Positions 1-12,296 of a stretch of 64,000 nt of DNA are shown piece by piece (the first letter of the stretch is position 1; the number at the start of each line of letters is the position of its first letter). This DNA is from Struthidea cinerea (lineage: Eukaryota; Chordata; Aves; Passeriformes; Corcoracidae), in NCBI GenBank assembly GCA_013397865.1, contig VZTI01002066.1, positions 257,412 to 321,411 on the forward strand, in the 5' to 3' direction. The position numbers and the translations under genes were made by a program. The notes beneath the pieces were generated by a model, which was given only the letters and a program-made list of their open reading frames with translations, was not told the origin of the DNA and ran no database searches.

Positions 1-3000
1 TGAAATAGAGTAAGATCTGCTGGGTGGCAACACACATGATACTTGAGAACAAATTCTGTTTCTCTTGAAGAAGGCCATGGTAAAGCTTTTATTTTCTAAA
101 CAGAAGATATTGCCCTCTACTGCCGGGCAGAAACAAGCCCAAACTCCCACTGTAACCTTTTGGATAGTGTGCAATCATCAATTAAGAGGATGTCTTTAGT
201 CAGCTGATGATTGACACTTGTTACACCCTGGAAATTCATGAGTGACTTACCTCAAGTCCATGGAAAAACTTATGTTTTCAGTGACTTCGGTGAGGTGTGA
301 GTGTTTCAGAGGTGAACTCTGGTTTGTAACACATGATATTTTGCGTTGCTGTTCGCCTTTCCAACACACTTAGGTTTAGAAACAAGCAGGACAAGAGGGG
401 CAATTGTGCTGTGACAGGCGTACATGCACCAGGTTTGGCTAATACAAATAGCTTAAGGGTCCTCAAGGGCCTTAAAAGCCCTGCCAGATTCACCAACAGA
501 TCTTTTCAATTACATAACACACTGTGACTGGACCGTAATGGCATTAGCTATACGATTTTAATCCAATTTGCTGTCACTGAACACTTCATGCATTGTCCTT
601 CAGGTCTACTTTCTGAAAGCTCTGACAGCCTGGGTGAAGCCAGCTCTCCAACCTATTTTTAACGCAGCTGCTTCTCTTGCTGAGCTTATAAATTTATTAA
701 TAGAGTTCAATTCTTTCAGGCTTTACATGTTAATGCAAAATGAGACTCATGCAATCAAAAATCTCAGTTGTCAAGTGGCTAAAACTCAGATAGTGACAAG
801 CTGTGGCCTGGTTACCGTGTGATAGCTGTCATAGCTACATTAAACTAGTAGTATCTGAAATTAAGTTGTGATATCCACCTCCCTGTTTTAACTCTTGAAC
901 AGGCCACACTCAGTCTGTATTGGATATAGCAGGAGAAAATGAAAGGCATATGATAGTCTGTGTATTATAGCAGTATTTTGGAGATTTTCTGAGGAAATAC
1001 TGCAGATGCTTGATTCTGCTGCAAATCCTATGTTTTGGTTGTGTCATATCTCTATGCATCATAGAATAATAACGAGTCCAACTTGTCTGTAGTACGTGTG
1101 TTGAGTATTTACACACTCTTCAACATCTATCAAAGCATATCCCTATTTATTGAATGTTGAAAGGTTAATGTTAACCTCCATTTCATCAACAGCACCAGCC
1201 TCCACAGACAGGTTTTCAGTCTAGCCACTGGCTAGTTTTGTACTGGAATGGAGGAGAGATACCTAGACGGTATCTACAAATCTTTCTCAATTTTCCTTTA
1301 AACAGTTTTACCTGAACATTCACCTTTGTTTTGTTGCACACAAATTTTGATATCTGGAATAAGCTGCAGCTGTTTTGTAAGCTATTTGTCATGGAAATTT
1401 GCGGTTTTTTCTCTGAAATAATTGACTGCTGCTATTCATGTCTGGTTTGAATGAACTTATTAAAAGGCTTTGGGGATAGGATCCATTTCTTTCATTCTGT
1501 GGGATCATGGTTCATAAATTAAATTTTCTGCAAGCAGAAACAGTAGGAATTTTGTCAGCAATGGCTGAGAAAAATGAAAAGATGTCGTTGTTTGGTTTCA
1601 ACTTTAAAATTGCGACCAATTTAATTCTGATATGGAAAATTCATCTTTTTTCCTAGTTTCATTTCGGTTTTCAGTATCCTATTTGTAGTGGCTAAGCATT
1701 CTCAGTAATGAGGGGGCCTCAGAGTATGAGAGAGATGTCCTGTCTGTTAGAGCGAGAGACAGACACAGCCAAACAAGTAGCATTACTTAGTGATGGTGGG
1801 TGCTTCTTGAGTCTGATGCAAATGGTTTAAGGTCTCTTCTAGGCTGTTGTGGCTGGTGTAGTGCACTATGGACTTTATTTAAGTAACTGTAATTTTTAAG
1901 AAAACACTCACAGCCACCAAATTATATGTTCAGAAGTTTTGGGGCTTTTTTTACTTAGTGTTTGGTTTTGGTTTTCAGTTTTCATTTTTTACTGAGTAGG
2001 AACATAGATCAATTACGACTTGGGCTTTTCAGAACTTGTTATTTTATTCTTGGCTCTCTCTGAACTTCTGTCACTGACGGCACTTGGACTGGAGTTTGTG
2101 TGCAAGCACTCCTAGAGTTTTGATCTCTAATTCCTGCTCTCTTTCCTTTGGAGCAAAAAAAAATAGTGCTTTAAATTAATATATGAGTTATGTTTGGTTC
2201 CACCACCATGAGTAAAGTAGAAAAATGGCCCTAAAAACATTGCTTAATCTGTTGGGAAGATAAACTTGCGTAATGGCAGGAAGCTGTTCAGCAAAGAGAA
2301 GAAATTGGAGAGAAATTTTTAAATTTGGTTTTCCCATCATCTTAATATAATAAGCAAAGCAATTTTGTACAGCAGGTCAAACAGTCTACAAATGCAATTT
2401 ATCAGCACCAGAGGGATATGACAAGAAATTGTAGCATAGGGGCCCTTTTGCTTTTAAGGAAAGGGAATGCTGCAAAGCTCAGCTTCCTTTTGCTCTGCAG
2501 TCTTGCCTGAGCCCTCAGTTTAGGACTGAAGGTGGAACTAAACTCTCATTTTGTATGCTTGCTAGGAAAATTGTGTTATTGTCATAACTCTTTAATCTGT
2601 TGTCTCTTTTAAAAGGGTGAATGAACTCTTTATGTCAATCTAAAATGTTTAGCTGCTCAGTGTTGCTAGCAGCATTATTCCAGGAATCCTCCATGCTGAG
2701 AAACTGTTAAAGTCCTAGGAGTTAAGTATTGGATCCAAAGGGCATTACAAAAGTCTCATTCAATATCCTAATTCATGCAAGCCTGTTCCAGAATTATCTG
2801 GCTGCCTCTGATTATAGTTTCTGCACAATATGAGATAATTAACCACAGCAACGACAAAATCATGTTAAATACCATCCAGTGGTCCATAACCATGTTACTT
2901 GTGGAATTAAAACCCCCAAACATTTCTTTCCAAGCTTTGTGTGCCCTGGTGCTCTGCTGCTAACAATAATGCTAAAGGTCACTTGGCATGAATCACTTCA

Positions 3001-4759
3001 GTGCTCTGTGTCAGCAACCAGTCAAATCCTGAGTCTGCCTTGGTGAGACTTGCCATTCAGACCTACTCTGGGGTAAAGAACGTGAATGTCACAGGCAGCT
3101 GGTCTCCAAATGACCTCTCTTTAGCCTCTGAAAACCTTCTCAGCAGATTTATTACTGTGGCACACAATAGGGATTTAGAGCTGAACAGAGTCAAGTGCTG
3201 CAGTAGATGAAGATCTAAGAAGGTGAAGATCTAGGTAGATGAAGAGCTAGGGTTTTTTTCACAGATGTGTAAATGTGTGGTCAGGGCCCAGCTTAGCTGC
3301 TGGGGAGGAGCAGCAGATGAAGGAAGTGTTGCATACTGAGAGCTTTATGCTTTCTTCCCTCAGACCATGCCTGTCAGGAGAGGTGGCCAGGTCCATGCCA
3401 TGTCCCATCCTGGTGCTGCCGTGAAGGCATCTCATCTATCCTCATGCATGGTCCCAGTTCTGCAATCAGTGAGGGCCAACTTGCCTTGGGACTGGCTTCT
3501 GGTTGATTTTCTTGTTCCCCTTCGAGTTATGTCCAAATTGTTTATGCTACATATGCTGCAGCAGTGTGGTATGAAATGTTTTATTATTAAGTTGAGGGCA
3601 TAGAAAGCAAGCAGTGAAGTTGATATTTTTGATCTTGAAGGCAAGATTTAAAAATCACCAGTGGAACACCTTCCAATATAACACTTTTCTTTTTTCCAGG
3701 ATTATCTGTGTACCAAATTTACCAGAAAGACACACTGCAGGAAAGGAATTACCTTCCCACTGCTTTTCAGCTAGACCAAGGGAAAAGCAGGCTGTTTCAA
3801 GAACTTCAATGCTGCCAACAATAATTTTGCTATCTCCAAAGAGCCCCACACAGGTGTCTGCCAAACATTTATATCTTGCCTGGGAAACTATTTGTTCAAC
3901 TGTTTTTATGTGGAACCGGGTGGCGCATAAAATAGTGCAAGTGCATGCTTAATGCAGAGTGAAAACCACTGATTCAGCAGATGCAAGCACTCTTTCCCAA
4001 GCATTGTAGCATGCAGAATTTCAAGCTGCATGGGAAATGGCCAGAGTCACAAAGCCTTGGCATTGCTAATGTGGTCGTGATGAGTCATTGCTTGTCGGTA
4101 ATGGAATTCTTTAAAGAAAAGAGTGAGTCATCTTGTGCAGTACCAAGCAGGAATTGAATTGCCTCTGAGCATAGAATTACAGGAAAGGAAAGCCAGGGAA
4201 ATCCTTTTAGTGCAGCAGTAAAAGCACACAGATTACAGGTGCTGATGCTAAATTGATCAGTCAAAGAAAACAGGAGAGACATGTGACTCTTAGTGCCAGC
4301 CAGCAGAAGCATTTTAGCTATAATGTCCTAGATGACCTCTCAGTAGAAAACTATGTGTGTTTTGTTGCTGTTCTGGGTTCTGACATGGGAATCTTGTCCA
4401 AGTCTGCCAGAATGATCTGAAAGCAGTCTTTGTGATAGCACAAAATCTTATCTCAAAGCATTTTAAACTGGGCTCAAATTCAATATTTAAAAAAAGTGCA
4501 TAGAATGGAGAATTTTGTGGCAGGGAATCACCACCTACAGTCTGGAACGCAAGGAAGAACATCTAAGTAGCTTAAAAGCTACCTTTCTGTCTTCTTGATC
4601 TTGAGTTGCTATGAGAACTGAACAGTCTCCCTGTAAATTAACACCTGCGTAGCGCCTTAATAATTTCAGGGCTGCCTGAAATTTGTATAATGCTGCAGAT
4701 TGAAAGTTGTGTCTTATATCCTCACCGCCTTGTCTCGTGACAGTAAAATGTGCTTGTTT
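1..4759. other. Non-coding stretch with no recognised gene or repeat
   Basis: AT-rich, apparently single-copy DNA. Open frames are short (at most 112 codons, 3614-3952 on +) with no recognisable domain, and none shows a believable exon structure. A small imperfect tandem duplication lies at about 3202-3250, where a unit with the core GTAGATGAAGATCTA recurs about three times. I see no other structure here. Confidence 0.6.
3202..3250. repeat. Short imperfect tandem repeat
   Basis: The core GAAGATCTA recurs at roughly 15-20 base spacing, with a third diverged copy (GAAGAGCTA). This is seen directly. It is probably local slippage and carries no inferred function. Confidence 0.5.
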
Positions 4760-4965
4760 CATAGAATCACAGAAGGGTTGAGGTTAGAAAGCCATCTAGA
4801 GATTCTTAATCCAGCCTTACTCGTAAAATAAGGGTCAACTAGAGCAGTTTGCTCAGAGATGTGTCCAGCTCAATCTTGAGCATCTTCAGGATGAAGATTT
4901 CACAGCTCCTCTGGCCAGCCTGTTCCAGTATTTGGTCACATTCCAAGTAACTAAGTTTTTCTTTT
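4760..4965 (-). mobile_element. CR1 LINE 3' end fragment (antisense)
   Basis: The + strand begins with CATAGAATCACAGAAGG, the complement of the CR1 3' terminus. The text that follows matches the antisense CR1 tail (GTTTGCTCAGAG, then CAGCCTGTTCCAGTATTTGGTCACATTCC). The copy is therefore on the minus strand, 5'-truncated and strongly diverged. Its inner edge runs into a T/A-rich stretch near 4960-4990, so that boundary is approximate. Truncation of this kind is normal for CR1. No coding potential is left. Confidence 0.8.
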
Positions 4966-7093
4966 TATTTTTTTTTTAAATTTTTTTTAATGACTTTCTT
5001 TTCCTCAGACTTGCTGTATATAATGCATCTATAGCTAGACCAGAGTGTCAAAACTGTGGTAGATGCATTACTCATCAACAATAAGGGCTGGTCACCCCGT
5101 GGCTGAGGGTATAATTCACCAGAGGGCCTTTGCAGGTTGCTTCTGTGAGAGTTGAATACACTGTGTCACTATCTATCAGGCAGCCTGACTCATGCCATGA
5201 TGCACTTCTGTAGCTGCAGTGGTGCCATTGCTGCTCCTAAAAGTAACCACCTCATAATATGGAATGAGCTGATTTGCTTGTGGGAGGCTTTGTGTAACTG
5301 TGGGGCTTGGCACTTCCTGCTGTCTGCTCAGAGCAATGTCTCAAGCGCACCTGATTTCTCAGTTCATCTCTGACTCCTGCAGTATGGGAGTGCCTGTGAA
5401 ATAAAACTCATACTGCTTTTCCCAGGCCTGGCCTTTCTCTACAGTAAACTAAGGCAGGTGTGCTTTTTTTCTGATCTCTGTGACAGAGAACATTCTCTGT
5501 CATAGTACAGGCAATTTGGAAAAAAAGCAATTGCTTGGTAGCTGTACTAACCAGGACATTTGATGCCCGATTTATGCCACCAAACTGAAATGGCAAATGT
5601 TGCCTGGCAATTTGTATTGCTGTGCTCACAGTATTTTTCATTCTCTCTTCCAGGTCTCTCATTTCTGTGATGTCCTCAAGGAGAAACTAATGATGCTGAG
5701 AAGTACAAACAAACTGAACCTTCCTTCATCTTCTCCAATTCTGAGATAAGGAAAATGGAGATAAAGTGTGTAATAAACCTGGGGCTCATTAGACAATCCC
5801 TGACCAGCTGGCCTGGCTGCTTTCTGAACTGAGAGGAACACAGGTTTCAAAGTAGGACATGATGACACCTAAGCCCTGTATGTGAAATTGTGTGGAATAT
5901 TTCCCTAGGTGTGGGCAAATTTGTAGGTTAGATGTTTTGAGATACATTGACACTGACCTCTGTAATTTATACAATCTGTCTAATATTATTGAAGTATCTT
6001 AGTCCCTTTGGATCATGAGGACTCTTTTAGAGTCTTTAGGAGAATATCAGTTCAATAGACTTATGAAACTACTTGTTTGATTGTGGTTTTCTGACTGTAT
6101 TCACCATCTGAGTACACCACCCAAAATCTGAACTTCTGGTGTGTGCATGTGTTTGTGTATGATCTGTTTTCATGCAGTATCAGGTTTTTCAGATCCCTGT
6201 GGAGAATTTCCTGCAACACTGATAAGAAAGTATAATATGAAAATAATTTATAAAAAGTGCTAATACTAGGTTTGAGAATACTTGCGCCATTGTGTGCACA
6301 CAGTAAAGAATATTGGAGAGGCTTCTGCATTTGCTGTAGCAGAAGGGGAAAAAGCCTGGGCAGCACCAGTACTTGACGGTACTTTAAGTATCAGTTTAGA
6401 AGAAGACACAATGATGGTGCTAGACATTTGCTGCCTATGTTGTTGCGCAGCAGGTTTGTGAGCATAAAAAAATTAGTGAGTTTGTGCAAAGATGGTCCTT
6501 ATTTCCAGCATTAGCAACAGATAGGACTCATAATACTTCTCCTTTCCTGGCAGCTTTTTAAAAGCATTGGTGAGGAGTATTGATGCAGAATGTACAGGCT
6601 GTGGGGTTCAGAACATGGGACTTCAGGGCCAGCTTTTTGACTGCTAAATGGGAACAGTGATTTTTCCATTCTCCCACCATATTTGACAGTTCATGCTGAA
6701 AGTCTTTCATGACAAAATCTGTTTCATATTACATATACCATGTGCAAACTGGTGGAAAAATGCTGCTTCTGAAATTATTCCTTAGTAGTTTCTGCATTGG
6801 CTGTCTTTTGCCATTATTTGGGAAAGGGCAGGAGGACAGAGGGAAGAGGAGCACAGGCAATCTCTCTCTGTGTCATTTCATCACTCACAACTTGAAGATC
6901 AATCTGAACAACTGGGAATATGGTTGCCACTGTCAAATACTGAGTATGTGACATTTTGTTTTCCGTTGCTATGTCTACTGGATGGTTTTGTTGCTACATG
7001 CATGCCGTCTTCCTTTGATTCACTTTCCAAGCAGGAATTGGAGGTGAATGTTTGTCATCGGCTTCTGGCAGTTTACAAAGCAATAGTCTTTAA

Positions 7094-7110
7094 TTTTTTT
7101 TTTTTTTTTT
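7094..7110. repeat. Poly-T tract (T17)
   Basis: Uninterrupted run of 17 T flanked by TAA and AATTTT. No retroposed gene body is recognisable on either side, so it is treated as a simple homopolymer tract. Confidence 0.9.
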
Positions 7111-7475
7111 AATTTTAACAACTATTCATCTCATTTTCTTCTTGTCTTTCAGCTCAGTTTCCCTGTGCTTTCCTTGGTTCCCCCTGCAATTCAGAGGCAT
7201 GGAGCAGCTGCAGTGCTGATCTGCTGACTAACAGGTTCACAAGACCTCTGTAAGTCCTGGTTGGTCTTGTTTGGCTTTGCTTTGTAAGTAGAGGAGTATA
7301 CACCGGTGCCATAAGTGTATCTGAAGCTTTTGTCCTCTGCAATGCTTCTGCAAAGAGCTGCATGTCCCAGCAGATGGAGTAAGATAAACAGCAAATGCAC
7401 AGCCATTGATATGTGCTGATTCCCATCACAACTTGAGTGCAAATTCAAATGGATTACGTACTGCTAACAGTACAC

Positions 7476-7488
7476 ATATATATATATA
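7476..7488. repeat. Short (AT)n dinucleotide run
   Basis: About six AT units directly after ACAC. Too short to be a strongly variable microsatellite. Confidence 0.8.
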
Positions 7489-8160
7489 GGTTTTAGTCAG
7501 CTGATTGGAAGGGCCAGATACTTGCCCCTACTTTGCAGTTCTGTGAGTTAGTGTTAACTGGGATGGCAGATGTCTCAGAAGTAAATTAACAGTAACAGTC
7601 AACTGGAAATCGTCTATTTCCCCAAGGTCCACAAGCACCCTATTATTGTACAAAGAGAGATAAATCCAGGAAGGATATCGCTAGCTCTTAGGGAATTTGT
7701 TATTCAGTCTTTTATTAATGAAACAAAAAAAAAAAGATTTTTTCCATAATTCAGCATCTTTTCATATAAAACAAAAACTATGTCATGAGGAGAAACCTTG
7801 TATTATTCAAAAGCCCATAATTCTGCAGAGCATTTTGCAAACATAAACAACAAACCTTGGGTGACTTACACAATCAAAAATACATGTCTTTTCAGTTGCC
7901 TATAGCAGGAGTATGCCAAGAACTGAGCCAGAAATCACCCCCAGGAAGTTTGTTTTTGAAAATAGGCAGGTTGTGTTAGGATGCATGGTGAGCCTGTGGG
8001 AGTCAGAGGCTATCCACATGCCATGAGTTTCAATGTCATTGTTGTGCTTGCTTAGGCTTGTAAATTGTGACAGGGCCCTTGAAAATGCCAGAGAAATAAT
8101 AATAAAAAAAAGACTGCTAGGGATCTAATCCATGTTTATTTTCTTGCAGTTTTCTTTGTT

Positions 8161-8185
8161 GTTTTGTTTTGTTTTGTTTTGTTTT
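8161..8185. repeat. (GTTTT)5 pentanucleotide repeat
   Basis: Five uninterrupted GTTTT units, with a related GTTGTTTTG lead-in just upstream. This is a simple sequence repeat, possibly length-variable between individuals. Confidence 0.9.
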
Positions 8186-8910
8186 CTTCATTTTTAAATA
8201 TGGTTCCTGCTTCTATGACTAAACTGGGAAAACTGGTAGTTTTCCTGCTTGAAAACTCCCCTATCTTCTGCTATATTGAAATTAGTGTTCCTGATGCTGT
8301 GAATTGTTACCTCTGCAGAAGATTATGCTGCTTTCTTTCCCTTGATAAACTACTGCTTTTTTACCCCCTGTCTTTTTTACTACAGTTTGGGCTTTATTCA
8401 GTGACTGAGATCATAAATGTATTTGAGTGTATTTTAACAGTTAGCAGCCATCTTGCAAATATCTTGAGTTGAAAACATGTTCAGGTGTTTTTTACAGGAC
8501 TTCTGACATGAAGTAATAATGTAAGCTGAATAAACTGTCTATTCAGAATGCTAGAAGGTGAAACTTGTACTGGAACTATGATATTGTATGTCTGACTAAA
8601 TTGTATAAAATTTATCATTTTCAAGGTACATTTATCACAGTCATTCACGGTCCTACCCCTGAAAAAGAGAAACAAACAATAAAACAAAAAAATCCCCCCG
8701 CAAAAACCCTCTCATATGAAAAATATGTACATTACTTAATCTGTATACATATATATATGAAATTTGATCTTAATGTGCTAAGATTATGTAACTGCTGTTT
8801 CTTTCCCTTCCTATTTTAGTTTCTCAGCATGACTGCAGTTGTCTACAGAGATAATTGGAATATTTTCACTCCTGTTGCCCTAATGAAGGAGGGCAGAAGT
8901 GTTGTTGCTG
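8186..8910. other. Non-coding stretch, nothing recognised
   Basis: AT-rich sequence between the pentanucleotide repeat and the MIR-like relic. Two open frames of 84-102 codons show no known domain and are probably chance. Confidence 0.5.
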
Positions 8911-9006
8911 TTTCACAGATGAAGGGAAAAGAGGTCAAGTGGATTTTATCAAGGTCACACAATGACATCTGCAGCAGAGCTGTGATTTGAAGCCAAATCT
9001 CCTGAA
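8911..9006 (+). mobile_element. Ancient MIR/L2-like SINE relic
   Basis: The stretch reads TTTCACAGATGAAGGGAAAAG, then CAAGGTCACACAATG, then GCAGAGCTGTGATTTGAAGCC and a CTCCTGAAC end. In order and spacing this matches the shared 3' part of MIR/L2-type elements (cagatgaggaaactgagg ... aaggtcacacagctagt ... gcagagctgggatttgaaccc ... ctcctgac). These elements were active in early amniotes and are rare and decayed in birds. Identification is from recall of the consensus; divergence is high but the blocks are collinear. Confidence 0.65.
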
Positions 9007-11349
9007 CCACAGAATTTTGACTGTTAAAAGATCAGAATATACTGGATGTAACAACCATGAAGACACCCAAACCAAATGCATAGTTTTTATGCCTTCCTCC
9101 CCCCTCCACCCGCCCCCGCCAACATAACAGCAAACTGTGGGCTTTGTTTAAACATTTGTCCAGCAATATAATAGCTCTTTATCATTATACTTGATAATGC
9201 AAAGCTTGATTGGACTGTTCACCCAGTTTCATAATTGTTGGCATGGGAATACTGCACAGGAACAGCCATTTTCAAAAGAGTATTTATTTTGAAGTAGAAA
9301 CATGCCTCATTGTTTCTTTCCTTAAATCAACTGGGTAATAAAAGCTAAGATGTTCAGCTCCTTATCCTGTAAGGAAGGATTCCAGGTTGTTCTCAATTTC
9401 TATCTTTAAAACTCACCTTTGCTGAACTACATTCAGGAAAAAGTTTAATTTATCATGCCCACAGCCTTCCATTATGTGTAGTGGTGATGTATTTTTCCTA
9501 TGTACTCTGCTGTCTCCCTGCTCTCGTTTGGCTCTGTTCCTTTAAACAGTCAGCATATTTGGACAGGACATCTTTTCCTGCTATCCTGTGTAGCCTTCAG
9601 GCTTTGGGGGCCTATTGAAATGCAAACCAGAAATAGGCAGTTGCATCCTAAATGCCCCTTGCCTTTTTCCCACTGAGTGGAGTTGTCCCCACTGGCTTAA
9701 ATCAGCACGTAAGCCTGAGAGGCTGCCAGTGTTCTGCAGAGACTGAGTGGTTCTGCTTACCACGTTTTGGGGTAGTTCTCTTCTGATACCTTAAATAACC
9801 TGATTTTCTGACAGTTTGGTCTATCTACTTTAGCACTCAGCCCTTGCATTTTAACCTTGTCTGTGTTATCCCCTATCTCTTGTGTGTTGATTAGTTGAGA
9901 AACTGGAGCTAGGTTAGTTCTGGTGTGCAGAACTGTAACAGCTTTCCCCCGCACCTGGCAGTTTCTGTTCTCATTGACAAATCTCAACTCCAGAAATACT
10001 CTGCGTTTTTCTTTTTTATTTCTTTTCTTTTTGTCATTTTCATTTTTGGCAGCTTGGGCTGCTTCTGAACAGTTTTCATTTAGGGTCTTATTTCTCCTGA
10101 CTGCAAAGATTCTGCTGATTTCTGCTGCATCCCTGCTTCATCTTGTCCCTTGCAAACAGCTGGTGCTGGGCTCTCTTAGAAAACTTCTCCAGAGTGGACA
10201 ACTTGTGCAACAAAAGATATAGGTATGTATAACTTTGAACTCTGGAGGCCATAATACTCAGTGAAGCTTTCTGGACTCACTAACTTCCTGTCTTCACTCA
10301 CAGAAGAAAAATCAGAGGGAAATGCTACGTGTAGTGGATTACTAGTTCCCTTGGTCCCTAAGCATTCATTTCTGTGGAGAAGAAATATGGGGAAAAGAAA
10401 CAAATTGTTCTGAGCTGGAAGGGTGTGCAGCCCGGAGTACATGTGGAGCAAGGCAGGCTACCAGTGCTGTGCCAGGACATTAGTGGTGTGTTTCACCTGG
10501 ACTGGCCTAGTTGCTCTGTTTTGAGAAAGTCACCGAATTGCACTATCACGCTTCCATTGACACGGCTGAAGGCCTGATGTATCTCCATCAGCACTTTAGT
10601 CATATGGTTTTCACTGGTTTTGAAGAATGCATTGAAGTGACTAGGGACGTAGCTCGCTCAGATTTGGGGCTGCTTCTATAGGCAGCAAGGTGTGTTGCTG
10701 TTTTTCAAGAAAAAGGAATGTTGCCAGATTTTCCTGTTTAGTGAGAAAAGAGGAAATTGAATAATACTCAGACCCAATAGTTTAGTTATGTTATCCAGGT
10801 GATCCCATTCATCACCACACTTTCCTGGTCTAGGAGAAAGACCTCATGTAAATAACCCTCTTGGCTGCAGGTCAGACAGGGGTGTCTGGGACAGGCAAGC
10901 TCCTCTCATCACAATATTCCTTCACCCTACTACACAGGTGTTCCAAGTACAGGTTTGAGAAGTGTGTCTGTAGATAAGCAGTTCTGCACAACCATGCCAG
11001 GCTTTAATGTTTTCTGCAAAAGCTCATGCTAAGACAAGTCCCCTTAACTATCATTTTTGTGCTGAGTTGTCTTGATTTCATGTGCTATTTATAATACTTC
11101 TGTAAGAGCACCTGATTGTTAGCCTTGCTCTTCAATCTTCCTCTGCTCAGGACTCTCCTTGGATAATTGCATGTCACTTCAACACCTTTCCCTCACCCAA
11201 GCTTTGGACAGAACAGCATATGGAGATTTTGCTCAGCCTTTCCTCTAAGCATGTCCGTAAGAGACGTCTCTGCTCAGTAACAAGGTGCTGAGATTTCAGT
11301 CTTGCACATGTGGTTTGTGGGAGCAGTAAGGGAGCAATGTGTTCCTTAA
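9007..11349. other. Non-coding stretch, nothing recognised
   Basis: No gene, repeat or RNA structure identified. It includes a C-rich patch near 9100-9120 and several chance open frames of 60-99 codons (9581-10577) that overlap on both strands without family signal. Confidence 0.5.
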
Positions 11350-11635
11350 ATGTACTTCTGACAGGAGAGAAAACGGCCTCAAGTGGCAGCAGGGGAGGTT
11401 TAGGTTAGATACTAGGAAAAAATTATTCAGTGAAGAGTGATGAGGCATTGGAACATGCTTCTCAGGGAAGTGGTGGAATCACCATCCCTGGAGCTATTTA
11501 AAAAACATGCAGATGTGGTGCCTAGGGGTATGGTTTAGTGGCAGACATGGCAATGCTAGGTTAACAGTTAGAGCTGATATCTGAGTGGTATTTTCCAACC
11601 TTAATGATACTATGATTCTATGGTGCTATGATTCC
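11350..11635 (+). mobile_element. CR1 LINE 3' end fragment (sense)
   Basis: The copy starts near TTCTGACAGGAGAG and GGCCTCAAGTGGCAGCAGG. It continues through GGAGGTTTAGGTTAGATAC, GGCATTGGAACATGC, GTGGTGGAATCACCATCCC and GTGGTATTTTCCAACC, and ends in ATTCTATGGTGCTATG. This order is the classic avian CR1 3' end in sense orientation, with the octamer-type terminus. It is 5'-truncated, as most CR1 copies are. It lies about 170 bases upstream of a solo LTR, so insertions are clustered here. Confidence 0.92.
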
Positions 11636-11698
11636 AAATGTCTGCAAACTCTGGCTATATCCAGATGAAGCTGGTGACTCTGGCATTTTGTTGCGGTG

Positions 11699-11722
11699 AG
11701 CCATGGCCAGAGCCATGGCCAG
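11699..11722. repeat. 12-bp tandem duplication
   Basis: GCCATGGCCAGA is followed directly by a second near-identical copy. It sits in the short spacer between the CR1 tail and the LTR. Confidence 0.6.
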
Positions 11723-11806
11723 CTGGACTAGGCAGATCAACAGGTCCACTGGTTTGAAGCCTCCAGAGCAGGACAGTAAGCACCCAAACTGCTGTGTGAA
11801 GCATGC

Positions 11807-12296
11807 TGTGACCATTGGGTGCTCCCTCCCCCCTCCCCGTTATGTTCATATTTGGTTATGTCTCTAGAAAGTTCTATGTTCCTCAGTTGGTAATTGGCTC
11901 ATGTTAACCCTCTACTCCCCACATCTTCTCTCATTCGCCCTGGTCCCTTCTCCCCTCCTTTGTAAGACCTCATACATGATATTTTACTGGTTATTGTATG
12001 TTCTCCCCGCCTATTATGTAGGGGTATAAAAACCCCACACCTGGCTAAATCCGACGGCTCTGCTTGTGGTTTTTTGTTGGAATAAACCCTTCTCCTTTTC
12101 TCGAGAGAGTCCCTCCGCTCTTTCCCTCCTCCTCCAGGCACCCTGCCATCGGTGGGCAAGGCGAACACAAGCAGCTGCTTTGCCTGCCCTCCAGCGGTGC
12201 GGTCGGCGTCTGCCTCCTCCACCCAAAGCAGGCGAGGCATTGCCCAGTGCCAGGCAGCGTGCTGGCTGGCACAGCACCACGGCAGCATTGTTGACA
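11807..12296 (+). mobile_element. Solo LTR of an endogenous retrovirus
   Basis: LTR anatomy is visible in order. The start is TGTGACCATT and the end ATTGTTGACA, an imperfect inverted pair with TG...CA ends. A CT-rich U3 leads to a TATA box (TATAAAAA, 12025-12032) and an AATAAA poly(A) signal 56 bases on (12081-12086). A GC- and CpG-rich U5 of about 200 bases follows. The high CpG against depleted surroundings suggests a fairly young insertion. No primer-binding site, gag or pol follows, so it is solo. The flanks (GCATGC / AATAAA) show no target duplication, so either the ends are off by some bases or the duplication has decayed. Open frames on both strands here are compositional. Confidence 0.75.
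12025..12032 (+). promoter_or_regulatory. TATA box of the solo LTR
   Basis: TATAAAAA is preceded by GTAGGGG and followed 56 bases later by AATAAA at 12081. This spacing fits a U3/R core promoter with a short R region. Whether it still drives transcription cannot be told from sequence. Confidence 0.6.

Larger units (their letters stand above)
4966..8160. other. Non-coding stretch, no gene recognised
   Basis: No coding or RNA gene seen. It contains a T17 run at 7094-7110 and a short (AT) run at 7476-7488. Open frames here (at most 101 codons) lack family resemblance and overlap on both strands, as expected by chance in this composition. Confidence 0.55.

Noticed and set aside
6600..6680. CTGCTAAATGGGAACAGTGA resembling part of MIR
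   Set aside because: A single short block without the adjacent modules.
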